The notes beneath the pieces are model-generated. The model did not search any database and was not told the DNA's origin. It saw only the letters and a list, made by a program, of their open reading frames with translations. Below, piece after piece: positions 8,379 to 15,125 of a DNA stretch of 27,134 nucleotides. The stretch is from an uncultured Dermabacteraceae bacterium (lineage in GTDB: Bacteria > Actinomycetota > Actinomycetes > Actinomycetales > Dermabacteraceae), in contig CALTZZ010000014.1 of assembly GCA_943913905.1 (NCBI GenBank), positions 1-27,134 of the forward strand. Reading direction: 5' to 3'. Position numbers and translations under genes: made by a program. Positions within the stretch are counted from its first letter, which is position 1. Each line of letters begins with the position of its first letter.

Positions 8379-9050
8379 ATGATTGAAAGGCGCAACCTCA
8401 ACTTGTATCGTGTCAGGGTGAACAAGCCGATACACTCAGCCCCTAGTTCGCAGTCTTACTCCGCGCCGCAGGTGACTCGCCGCTCCATAGCACGCGGCGC
8501 CGCATGGAGCGTGCCAACCATAGCTATCGCGACCGTGGCTCCGGCCTACGCTGCCTCAAACACCGAGTTTGGTGTCGTGTTCAATGGTGGTGGCGGCGCG
8601 AACGGGTACCTAAACAGCATGTATCTGGATTTTGGTACTGCCGCTGGGGCTCCTGGAACTACGCTCACGCAGCCCGTTGAGATAGCCATCCAGGTCGTGG
8701 GTTTGCTTTCCACAGCAACGGCGGAGCGTGACTACAGTGTAAGTTCGAGCTTCGGCGTCTTGAGGCGTGGCGCCTACAACACGGCCACCCGCACCACCAC
8801 CATCACCTGGACGCTCCCGGCAGGAACCGCGCTGCCCACGGTGACAGCGTCTAACGCGCCAGACATTCTTTTTTCCTTCCGTGACGGTGCCTCACCGAAG
8901 GGCCGTATCACCAACAAGGTCGTCGTGACCGGCGTGAGAGGCACGCTCGGCAACCCCGACGCTGGGGAAATCACCACGCCAACGCGTGTGCCTGTTGACT
9001 CGAGCGTCGTAAAGGACAAGGGCGGCATTAGCCCCGACGGTATTTACTAG
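8379..9050 (+). CDS. Tat-exported protein of unknown function
   Basis: This is a 223-residue predicted secreted protein. A twin-arginine signal at about residues 33-58 (TRRSIARGAAWSVP, then a hydrophobic run ending AYAA) should direct folded export and cleavage near residue 58. The mature part is rich in Gly, Thr, Ser and Val. It has a beta-strand-like pattern (TATRTTTITWTLPAGTALPT) and no cysteine, suggesting a cell-surface or secreted beta protein. The N-region before the twin arginine is long (about 33 residues). A GTG or TTG start closer to the signal, for example the TTG at 8403, is possible, and no start has a clear ribosome site. The gene begins 19 bases after the phospholipase D gene. 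I recognise no domain. Confidence 0.75.
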   Translation: MIERRNLNLYRVRVNKPIHSAPSSQSYSAPQVTRRSIARGAAWSVPTIAIATVAPAYAASNTEFGVVFNGGGGANGYLNSMYLDFGTAAGAPGTTLTQPVEIAIQVVGLLSTATAERDYSVSSSFGVLRRGAYNTATRTTTITWTLPAGTALPTVTASNAPDILFSFRDGASPKGRITNKVVVTGVRGTLGNPDAGEITTPTRVPVDSSVVKDKGGISPDGIY

Positions 9051-9062
9051 TGTGGACTGCTG

Positions 9063-9902
9063 CTACTCCCATTCGGCGGTGTCGGGGTCCACGCCGTGCG
9101 CCCGAGCATTCTCGTCGATCACGGTCTTGAGCCAGGCGCCGAGCCCGGGCGCAATGCTCTCGTAGTGCTTTGCGAACCGAGGATCCGCCACGTATCCGCG
9201 AGCAATCAGCACGTGCTTGGCGTGAGTGACGTCGAACCACACCAACGACGCTCGGTGTTCCTCGGCCAGAGCATTCGCCTCGCCCGACCCGGGCTGAACT
9301 CCGGATTTCATCGCTTCTGCCAGGCGCTTTTCCACGGTCTTCATGCGCGCCGTGGCCGCCTCGAAATCACGTGCGCTCATGTTCGCTTGCCTGTGCACCG
9401 ACGTCTTCCAGTCGTCAGTGTCGCCGTACTTTTCTTCGGCCTCCCGGTCCCAATCCGGATTCCAGTCCGTGCCGAGGATTTCGGCGCGAGCCTCAGGGGT
9501 GAGTTTTTCTCCCATGACTGTCCTTTCCATCATCGAATCCACTGCGCGGACCATCCGCTGCAGGCGATCGATGCGTGCGGCAAGCGCCTCGCGCTGACGC
9601 AGAAGGTGCTCGCGTTCGCTGCCGTCGGCCTCCAATACCTCGCGGACCTGCGCGAGCGGCATTCCCGTCTCCCGGTACACGAGCACGCGGTGGAGTCGTT
9701 CGAGGTCGGCGGGCGTGTAAAGCCGGTAGCCGGACCACGAGCGTTCCGATGCGCTAGCGAGGCCGAAGGCGTCCCAATGGTGAAGGGTGCGCACGCTTAC
9801 GCCCAGCAGGTGCGCCGTCTCGCCGACGGTGCGAAGCCGCGGCTCACGGGGATCCCCGGAATTGGGGCCGACGCCTGCGCCGCTCTCGTTGCCGCCGGTC
9901 AT
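9063..9902 (-). CDS. MerR-family regulator with TipAS-like ligand domain
   Basis: This 279-residue transcription factor starts at the ATG at 9902, with AAGGA eight bases upstream. A MerR winged-helix domain starts after an approximately 25-residue unstructured leader: RTVGETAHLLGVSVRTLHHW, GYRLYTPADLERL and ETGMPLAQVREVL. A coiled-coil linker (LLRQREALAARIDRLQRMVRA) follows. The C-terminal half has the acidic/aromatic TipAS pattern seen in TipA/Mta/SkgA regulators, which sense antibiotics or other organic ligands and bend promoters with long spacers to activate them. No efflux pump is adjacent. The nearest same-strand gene is a VOC protein upstream, and glyoxalase/VOC genes can be resistance-linked, but a link here is speculation. 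Confidence 0.92.
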   Translation of the reverse strand: MTGGNESGAGVGPNSGDPREPRLRTVGETAHLLGVSVRTLHHWDAFGLASASERSWSGYRLYTPADLERLHRVLVYRETGMPLAQVREVLEADGSEREHLLRQREALAARIDRLQRMVRAVDSMMERTVMGEKLTPEARAEILGTDWNPDWDREAEEKYGDTDDWKTSVHRQANMSARDFEAATARMKTVEKRLAEAMKSGVQPGSGEANALAEEHRASLVWFDVTHAKHVLIARGYVADPRFAKHYESIAPGLGAWLKTVIDENARAHGVDPDTAEWE

Positions 9903-9962
9903 GGGCGTGATTCCTTGTCTTTCATCGATCACGGACTCGACGCTCCGCCCTGACGTCGCGTG

Positions 9963-9985
9963 AGGGTCAACTCTTGTATCACCCT
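9963..9985 (-). promoter_or_regulatory. Possible MerR autoregulatory dyad
   Basis: AGGGT (9963-9967) and ACCCT (9981-9985) form a dyad with a 13-base centre, about 60 bases upstream of the MerR start. On the minus strand a TTGACC element lies inside it. MerR proteins usually bind such dyads in their own promoters. The arms are short, so this is tentative. Confidence 0.3.
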
Positions 9986-10047
9986 CGTATCGCGTTCGTA
10001 ACACGCGGGACCCGGGTGTTGTCCTCGGCCCGTGTGACGCCGCTGGA

Positions 10048-10464
10048 CTACTTCGGCGATACGGAGAACTGCCAGGCCATGCCGAACTTGTCCTCTGCCT
10101 GGCCGTAGAAGTCGCCCCATGGGGCCTGGGCGAACGGCATGGTGATCGTGCCGCCGTCGGCCGTGAGTGCGTCGATGAGGCGTTCGGCTTCGTCCGTTGT
10201 TTCGGGTTCGAGCAGGAAGCTCAGGTTACCGCGGTCGAAGGGCTCCGGTTCGGGCTGGCAGTCATCGCCGCCACACACTGAGAAGGCATCGCTCCGCAGG
10301 GTAGCGTGGGCCACGGCGCCAGCGGGCGGGGTGAACGGGAAGCCGCTCGTGTCCATGTCGTCGTACTTCTGAATCTGCAGGTCGCCGCCGAAAACGGAGT
10401 GGTAGAAGGTGAGCATTTCTTCGGCGTTTCCGGGGAACGAAATGTACGGGGTGAAGCGGGTCAT
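10048..10464 (-). CDS. VOC-superfamily (PhnB-like, glyoxalase fold) protein
   Basis: This is a 138-residue protein of the PhnB / 3-demethylubiquinone-methyltransferase-like VOC group. The start MTRFTPYISFPGNAEEMLTF and the terminal PWGDFYGQAEDKFGMAWQFS are diagnostic. Many members bind no metal and have no known reaction. The ATG at 10464 is chosen because GGAG lies seven to ten bases upstream. The ATG at 10476 overlaps that site. The gene lies between the MBL-rhodanese gene and the MerR gene on the same strand. A catalytic role cannot be assigned from sequence. Confidence 0.9.
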   Translation of the reverse strand: MTRFTPYISFPGNAEEMLTFYHSVFGGDLQIQKYDDMDTSGFPFTPPAGAVAHATLRSDAFSVCGGDDCQPEPEPFDRGNLSFLLEPETTDEAERLIDALTADGGTITMPFAQAPWGDFYGQAEDKFGMAWQFSVSPK

Positions 10465-10523
10465 GGGGGTCTCCAATCAGAGCGCAAGGGCGAATCGGTT
10501 CGCCGGAACTTGCACGTTGCAGA

Positions 10524-11943
10524 CTAATCCACGGTGTGTGGCTCTTTCGTGTGAGCTGTCCAGCGGCGTAGCTGCCCTCGAGCTCAATGATGTTGTGCCC
10601 GGCGCGGCGTAGGGCTGCCGCGGCCACTGAGTTGCGGAGGCCGCTCTGACAGAACGTGATGATGGCGCCGTTTGAGGGGTCGGGGAGTTGGTCCTGGTGG
10701 AACAGCACTTTTCCGGAGGAGAGCTGAGGGGCGTCGGCGATCGTGCCGGAGGCGTGCTCGGTGCGGTTGCGGACGTCGAGGAGGCTCACGCCCGCTCCCG
10801 ATTCGAGTTCAGTATCGAGCGCCTGCGCGGTGATTGTGGCGGGGGTTTCCAGCGTGAAGCCGTCGAGTGACGGGACGAATCCGGTGAGAGAGTCGACGCC
10901 GACGCGCACGAAATGGTCGGCGTATTCACGGGCCGAAGTGGCGTCATCGGCCAGCACCACGAGGGCGGCATCGTCCCTTTCGGGATCGAATGCCCACCCG
11001 ATGTGGGTGGCTGCTTTATCGAGCGATGGAATGTTCAGGGCCCCGGGAACTGTGCCCTCGTGGACCTCGTTGACCGGGCGGGTATCGATGAGGGCAAGAG
11101 ATCCGTCGGCCATCCCTGAGGTGACCTCTGCGGCCGATAGTTCGCGCGGCATCGCCCGCGCGCCGAGGATCTGCGGCCCCTCCTTGTTGAGCCGCTTCAT
11201 GCGGGCGAAGTAGGCGTGGGCATCGGGCTGACCGTCGAGGAGCTGGTCGATGAACCCTTGCTCGTCGCCGTTATTCACGAAGGGGGCCCGCCACGCAAAC
11301 GTGCTTTCGTACCCGACTGTGGTGGAAGGCAGGGCCCCGAGGGCCTTGCCGCATGCTGAACCAGCGCCGTGGGCGGGGAACACTTGCACGTAGTCGGGCA
11401 GGTCCACGAACGACTGGGTAAGCGACGCAAATAGTTGCTTCGCGCCCTCATACCGTGTGTCTTTTCCGCCGGCTGCTTCATCGAGGAGGTCGGGGCGGCC
11501 CAGGTAGCCCGCAAACACGAAATCGCCCGTGAGATAGTAGCCGGGATCTGCAGCAAAAGCGCCGTCGGTCACCAGGTAAGAGAGGTGTTCGGGGTGTGGC
11601 CGGGAGTGTGGCGGGCCTCGATGGAGATGTTGCCCAGCGTGATCGTGTCGTGGTCCACGAGACGTATGGCGTCGAAACCGTATTGCCAATCGTCTCCGCC
11701 TTCGCCGGACACGTAGGCGGTGGCGCCCGTGGCGGCGGCGAGTTCGCGGGTGCCCGAGAGGAAATCGGCGTGGATGTGTGTTTCTGCCACGGCGGTGATC
11801 GTCATGCCGTGGGCGCCGGCCAGGTCTTGATACACCTGGATGTCGCGGCGGGGGTCCACCACGATGGCGTCGCCGGCGGCCTGGCAGCCGATGAAGTAGC
11901 TGGCTTGTGAGAGGTCTTCGTCGTAAATGCGCTCTAGAAGCAT
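10524..11943 (-). CDS. Metallo-beta-lactamase/double-rhodanese fusion, broken by two frameshifts
   Basis: Fusions of this kind (persulfide dioxygenase-like domain plus rhodanese domains) handle glutathione- or thiol-bound persulfide sulfur. From the ATG at 11943 (GGGAGGG upstream) the first part is a metallo-beta-lactamase fold: ASYFIGCQAAGDAIVVDPR, the metal motif ETHIHADFLSG and ARHTPGHTP. Near 11590 the frame breaks (CCGAAC where CCGGAAC is expected). The next frame resumes with HLSYLVTDGAFAADPG and continues through YLTGDFVFAG and PAHGAGSACG. A first rhodanese domain (ALIDTRPVNEVHEGTVPGA) has no cysteine at its active loop. The second has CQSGLR. Near 10562 a second break occurs. Adding one base gives GSYAAWTAHTKEPHTVD and a stop at 10524. 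Without it the frame runs senselessly into the VOC gene. 1420 bases plus two make 474 whole codons. Confidence 0.88.
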
Positions 11944-11969
11944 GTGTTCCCTCCCGAGTGGAAACAATC

Positions 11970-12056
11970 GTGGCATGGCATGGCATGGCATGGCATGGCT
12001 GGCGTGGTGTGGCGTGACGTGGCGTGGCGTGGCGTTAGGTGAGGTGACGTGACGAG
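11970..12056. repeat. Pentanucleotide tandem repeat upstream of the MBL-rhodanese gene
   Basis: Five exact TGGCA units and one TGGCT fill 11971-12000. After one unit short by a base come degenerate units (TGGTG, TGGCG, TGACG, TGGCG x3) and then looser copies of TTAGG, TGAGG and TGACG. On the minus strand the exact part reads as repeated CATGC, ending 27 bases before the MBL start codon. It therefore lies in the likely leader or promoter of that gene and supplies ATG triplets in changing frames. The unit length is not a multiple of three. Confidence 0.85.
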
Positions 12057-12379
12057 TACGTGAGCGTGCGGGTGGAATCGGGCGCGGCGTCCATGCCGAG
12101 CAAGGCGAGCGATGGAGGTTGATGGGGGAGCTGTCAGCATGCCTCCCCTGGGGGTCCGAAAGTGCGTGGTCCGAAAGTGGCCGGTCCGAAAAGTGGAGAG
12201 AACGTGATTCCTGCGGCTTCTTCGACGACGGATGATCGACTCCAACGTGTCACGCCCTCATGTGATGCGCACCCAGGTGGGCCACCGGCCGTACTCGCCG
12301 AAAAGTTCTCGCGGTCAATGAAAGACGCAGGTCACCGGCTCGTCACTTCGTGGTCATGCGCGGTGCCTAGGCTCGCGCC
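12057..12379. other. Intergenic region with three 15-bp-spaced direct repeats
   Basis: This 320-bp stretch has no credible ORF. GGTCCGAAAGTG occurs at 12153-12164 and 12168-12179. A one-base-longer copy GGTCCGAAAAGTG is at 12183-12195. The three are spaced exactly 15 bases apart, as expected for a protein-binding array read along one face of the helix. It lies between divergent genes, about 185 bases before the phosphodiesterase and 210 before the MBL-rhodanese start. Confidence 0.65.
12368..12373 (+). promoter_or_regulatory. Putative -10 box giving a leaderless phosphodiesterase mRNA
   Basis: TAGGCT ends seven bases before the ATG at 12380, and there is no Shine-Dalgarno site. This spacing would put the transcription start at or next to the A of the start codon, as is common in actinobacteria. 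No good -35 is visible. Confidence 0.45.
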
Positions 12380-13243
12380 ATGAACGACACCGCATACACG
12401 CCATCTGCCGAATCAGCGACTTCCGCCGGAGCAACTGCCTCTACCGAACCAGGCGCTTCCGCCGGAGCGGCCGCTCCTTCCACCCCCACGGCCTCCGCCG
12501 CGCAGGCCGATCCTGCCGGTGCGCCGGCCTACGAGCCCACCATTGTGGGGCACCGCGGAGCCGCTCTCGTGGTCGCCGAGAACACGATGGAGAGTTTTCA
12601 GCGGGCGCTGACCGACGGCGCCTCGGTTGTGGAATGCGACGTGCACCTAAGCAAAGACGGCTCGGTGATCGTGATGCACGACGAAACGATTGACCGCACT
12701 TCCGCCGCAGACAGCCCGATCACCACGGGCGCGCTGAACGAGCTCACCGACGAGCAGCTTTCCACCGTAGTGCTTGACGGCGGCCACCACGTTCCGCACC
12801 TTCCGGAACTGCTCGCCGTGCAGGATTTGGAAATGTATGTGGAGGTCAAGGTCGCAGAGGCTGCGACGGCAGCGGCTCGCCTCATGCACGAGCAGCGCCC
12901 GGACAATGGTGCCCGCGACACCGTGATCTCGTTCGTCCCCGAAGCGCTTCAGGTGGTGAAGCAGGAGGCGCCGCGCGTGCAGCTCGGGCTGCTGCTCGAC
13001 TCGCTGCGCGAGGGCGCGTGGGAGTTCATGGAGGAGAACCAGATTGGCTGGCTCAGCTGCTCCATTGATGGTTTGACGGAAGCGGATATGGCTGAGGCTC
13101 GCCGTCGGGGCATGAAGGTGAATACCTGGACGGTGAATTCGCGTGAACAGCTCGAGAAAGCAGTGTCCTTGCGCCCCGATTCGATTTCGACGGATGACCC
13201 GGCGTGGTGCGCCCGGGAATTGGTGGAGATTCTGTCGCGCTAG
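12380..13243 (+). CDS. Glycerophosphodiester phosphodiesterase family protein
   Basis: The enzyme hydrolyses glycerophosphodiesters to glycerol 3-phosphate and an alcohol. The GDPD domain occupies residues 54-287. VGHRGA (His58-Arg59), AENTMESF, VECDVHLSKDG (Glu85, Asp87, His89) and VMHDETIDRTS (His100) supply the catalytic and metal ligands. The barrel closes with MKVNTWTVNS and DSISTDDP. The first 50 residues form a low-complexity Ala/Ser/Thr/Pro extension without a signal peptide. It is partly built from a repeated DNA unit CTTCCGCCGGAGC at about 12419 and 12456. The enzyme is probably cytoplasmic and turns over lipid headgroups. The N-terminal tail is unlike the rest of the family and its purpose is unknown. 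Confidence 0.93.
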   Translation: MNDTAYTPSAESATSAGATASTEPGASAGAAAPSTPTASAAQADPAGAPAYEPTIVGHRGAALVVAENTMESFQRALTDGASVVECDVHLSKDGSVIVMHDETIDRTSAADSPITTGALNELTDEQLSTVVLDGGHHVPHLPELLAVQDLEMYVEVKVAEAATAAARLMHEQRPDNGARDTVISFVPEALQVVKQEAPRVQLGLLLDSLREGAWEFMEENQIGWLSCSIDGLTEADMAEARRRGMKVNTWTVNSREQLEKAVSLRPDSISTDDPAWCARELVEILSR

Positions 13244-13252
13244 CCAGGACCG

Positions 13253-13276
13253 GGTGCGCCGTGGTGAGAGCGCACC
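13253..13276. terminator. Hairpin between convergent genes
   Basis: GGTGCGC (13253-13259) and GCGCACC (13270-13276) form a 7-bp stem with a 10-base loop after the phosphodiesterase stop. A second inverted pair, GTAGCG/CGCTAC, follows. No T-run is present, so this is a weak or bidirectional terminator at best. Confidence 0.4.
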
Positions 13277-13325
13277 GAGGTTGTAGCGCTGTCGTAGCGC
13301 TACGTCGCCGCCACCCGGCGTGCGC

Positions 13326-13550
13326 TTATTCGGTGCGCGGAGCGTCACCGTGAGCGTCGGTGCTGTTCGAGCCTAAATCCGCGCAAGGCGTTGTGTCGCA
13401 AGCCTGGCCGTTGGTGTCGCCTTCGGGGTCGCCGTCGGCGTTGGTGTCGGTGTCCGTGGTGGCGTCGTGGCCGTCGTCCGGAACGATCTGGACGCCGCAG
13501 CAGTCAGCGTCCTGGTTTTTCTTGCCAGTGAAGAAGTCCTTGATACCCAT
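13326..13550 (-). CDS. Small acidic Cys-Cys protein of the ArsR-permease operon
   Basis: This is a 74-residue protein with AGGAGA six bases before its ATG. The N-terminal third (MGIKDFFTGKKNQDADCCGV, then QIVPDD) looks folded and conserved-like, with adjacent cysteines at residues 17-18. The rest is a strongly acidic, Asp/Thr/Asn-rich tail with two further cysteines (ACDTTPC). It is the last gene of an ArsR-permease operon, 28 bases after the permease. Vicinal cysteines suggest thiol or metal(loid) binding, perhaps a chaperone handing a ligand to the permease or regulator. That role is inference from context. I recognise no named family. Confidence 0.75.
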   Translation of the reverse strand: MGIKDFFTGKKNQDADCCGVQIVPDDGHDATTDTDTNADGDPEGDTNGQACDTTPCADLGSNSTDAHGDAPRTE

Positions 13551-13578
13551 TGTTGTCTCCTGACGTTGGTTGCTGGTG

Positions 13579-14457
13579 TTAGGCGATAAGAGGGATGAGG
13601 TAGCCGGCCGCGATGGCGGTTCCGATGACGGTGGCCACGAAGGTGGCTACGAACCGCGGCTTGAACATGGCGGTCAGCATCGACACTTCCGGGATTGATG
13701 CGCCCGCGCCGCCGATCATGAGGGCGAATACCGCGCCCAGGCCCACACCGCTCGATTGGAGCGCGAGGCCGATCGGCAGCATCGTTTCGATCCGCACGTA
13801 GAGCGGAACGCCAAGCACGGCGGCGAGCGGCACCGCCCACGGTTTGTCTTCGCCAGCCACGGCGGCGAGCTGGTCTTGCGGCACGAAACCGTAGATGCAG
13901 GCGCCGACGGCGACCCCGATGACCATGGGGATGAGCAGGGGACGCAGGTCTGACCAGGCTTCGGCCAGCGCGGGACGAATCTCGGTTTTGAGCCCCGCCC
14001 ATGGAGTGTGTTCGGCGTTGTTCCCCACGACCTTGACGCGCTTGATCTGCGACGCCATGCCGAGGTTCTCCCACACCACCGGCGCAAGCAGCGACCATGC
14101 TGCTGTCACGACCGTGTACATGATGGCGACGCGCCACCCGAAGAGGAGCACCACGCCAGCCACGATGATCGGGTCGAGTAGGGGAGACGAGATCAGGAAG
14201 GTCATGGACGTTCTGAAAGCGACTCCCGACTTCAGCATGCCTGCAAGCACGGGGAGCGTGGAGCACGAGCAGAATGGCGTGATTGCGCCGAGTGCCAGGC
14301 CTTTCACCGGACCGGGGATGCGGCCACTGGCCATCCACTGTTGAATCCTGTTTGGTCCGAATCGGCGGTTGATGAGCGCCACGATGACCGAGATGACTGA
14401 GAAGAGGGCCAGAAGCTCGAGCAGGATGAGCCCGAACGTGCTGAGGGTGTCGATCAC
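13579..14457 (-). CDS. UPF0718/ArsP-like permease
   Basis: This is a 292-residue inner-membrane permease of the DUF318/UPF0718 group. The group includes the organoarsenical exporter ArsP and many arsenic- or thiol-linked transporters. About eight hydrophobic segments occur in two halves. The signature loop ITPFCSCSTLPVLAG lies near residues 58-72 and its counterpart MIGGAGASIPEVSML in the second half. A hydrophilic linker of some 45 residues (QIKRVKVVGNNAEHTPWAG) sits between them. The start is a GTG at 14457 that overlaps the ArsR stop as GTGA. GAGGA lies upstream, so translation is coupled to the regulator. An ArsR gene before it and a Cys-Cys protein after it support a metalloid or toxic-thiol efflux role. 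The substrate is unproven. Confidence 0.88.
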   Translation of the reverse strand: MIDTLSTFGLILLELLALFSVISVIVALINRRFGPNRIQQWMASGRIPGPVKGLALGAITPFCSCSTLPVLAGMLKSGVAFRTSMTFLISSPLLDPIIVAGVVLLFGWRVAIMYTVVTAAWSLLAPVVWENLGMASQIKRVKVVGNNAEHTPWAGLKTEIRPALAEAWSDLRPLLIPMVIGVAVGACIYGFVPQDQLAAVAGEDKPWAVPLAAVLGVPLYVRIETMLPIGLALQSSGVGLGAVFALMIGGAGASIPEVSMLTAMFKPRFVATFVATVIGTAIAAGYLIPLIA

Positions 14458-14834
14458 TTGGAGTTGTCCTCAACGGCGGTGCTCGTGCAGCAGGCCTGTT
14501 GCCCTTCCGGTGTGAGTGAGGCGAGGTGTGCGAGCCATTGCACGGGGGCAGTGAGCTGTTCACAGCACAGTTCGTAGATGTTCGAGCGTCCCTTGGCCCG
14601 CACGGTGATGAGGTTGGCGTCCCGGAGCGCGGCAACGTGGTGGCTCACGAGGGCTTGGCTGAGTCCGGTCGCTGCCTGGAGGTCCTTGTTGGAGCAGGGA
14701 CCGTCGGAGAGTGTGAGGATGATCGTCAACCGGTTCTCGTCTGACAGCGGCTTGAGCAGCGGCGCGAGCATCCGCGCATGGTCGTGAGGGGAGAGGTCAG
14801 TAGGTGGCAGTGCGATGTCGAGGGAAACGGTCAT
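14454..14834 (-). CDS. ArsR/SmtB-family repressor with two vicinal cysteine pairs
   Basis: This is a 126-residue winged-helix repressor. LKPLSDENRLTIILTLSDGP, the recognition helix region LSQALVSHHVAALRDANLIT and the wing VRAKGRSNIYEL match the family. Cys90-Cys91 directly after the wing, Cys115-Cys116 near the C-terminus and Cys47 offer a thiol site. Vicinal C-terminal cysteines recall the As(III) site of the Acidithiobacillus-type ArsR. The ATG at 14834 is chosen from domain length, since the frame continues upstream without similarity. It is first in a three-gene operon and has a perfect 14-bp dyad 14 bases upstream, so autorepression released by a thiol-reactive ligand is likely. Confidence 0.92.
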   Translation of the reverse strand: MTVSLDIALPPTDLSPHDHARMLAPLLKPLSDENRLTIILTLSDGPCSNKDLQAATGLSQALVSHHVAALRDANLITVRAKGRSNIYELCCEQLTAPVQWLAHLASLTPEGQQACCTSTAVEDNSK

Positions 14835-14847
14835 GCGCCCACGATAG

Positions 14848-14882
14848 ACAAGCGCAGACTTATTAAACAAGTCTGCGCTTGT
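14848..14882. promoter_or_regulatory. Perfect 14-bp inverted repeat, probable ArsR operator
   Basis: ACAAGCGCAGACTT (14848-14861) and AAGTCTGCGCTTGT (14869-14882) are exact inverted repeats around the seven-base centre ATTAAAC. The dyad lies just upstream of the ArsR ATG, over the place where the promoter should be. Length and position fit an ArsR/SmtB dimer operator. As RNA it could also form a hairpin. Confidence 0.8.
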
Positions 14883-15125
14883 GAGTCTGTCCGACGGCGT
14901 CTCCTTCACAGTTGCGCCCTGCACAGTGCTCCCTCAGTAAAGCTGCGCCCCGCAAAGCAAGCGCCCACCTGGGCCGTTACCAAATCGTTATCTAGGTTTC
15001 GGAATTGGCGTGCGGTCAGGTGCCGTCGGCCCCCGATTCTTTAGGCTGGGGAGTAACGCGCACCGGTGTGTCAGCCCGGCGCGCATGAAAAGTAACGCAG
15101 TCGCGTCACAGACGAAAGGGAACTC

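Noticed and set aside
10262..10523. Continuation of the MBL-rhodanese reading frame into the VOC gene as a longer fusion
   Set aside because: The extension is an Arg/Pro-rich out-of-frame reading of the VOC gene. A one-base repair gives a normal rhodanese ending and stop at 10524.
11971..12056. Short tandem repeats considered as a CRISPR array or origin iterons
   Set aside because: Units are five bases without spacers, and no cas or replication gene is nearby.
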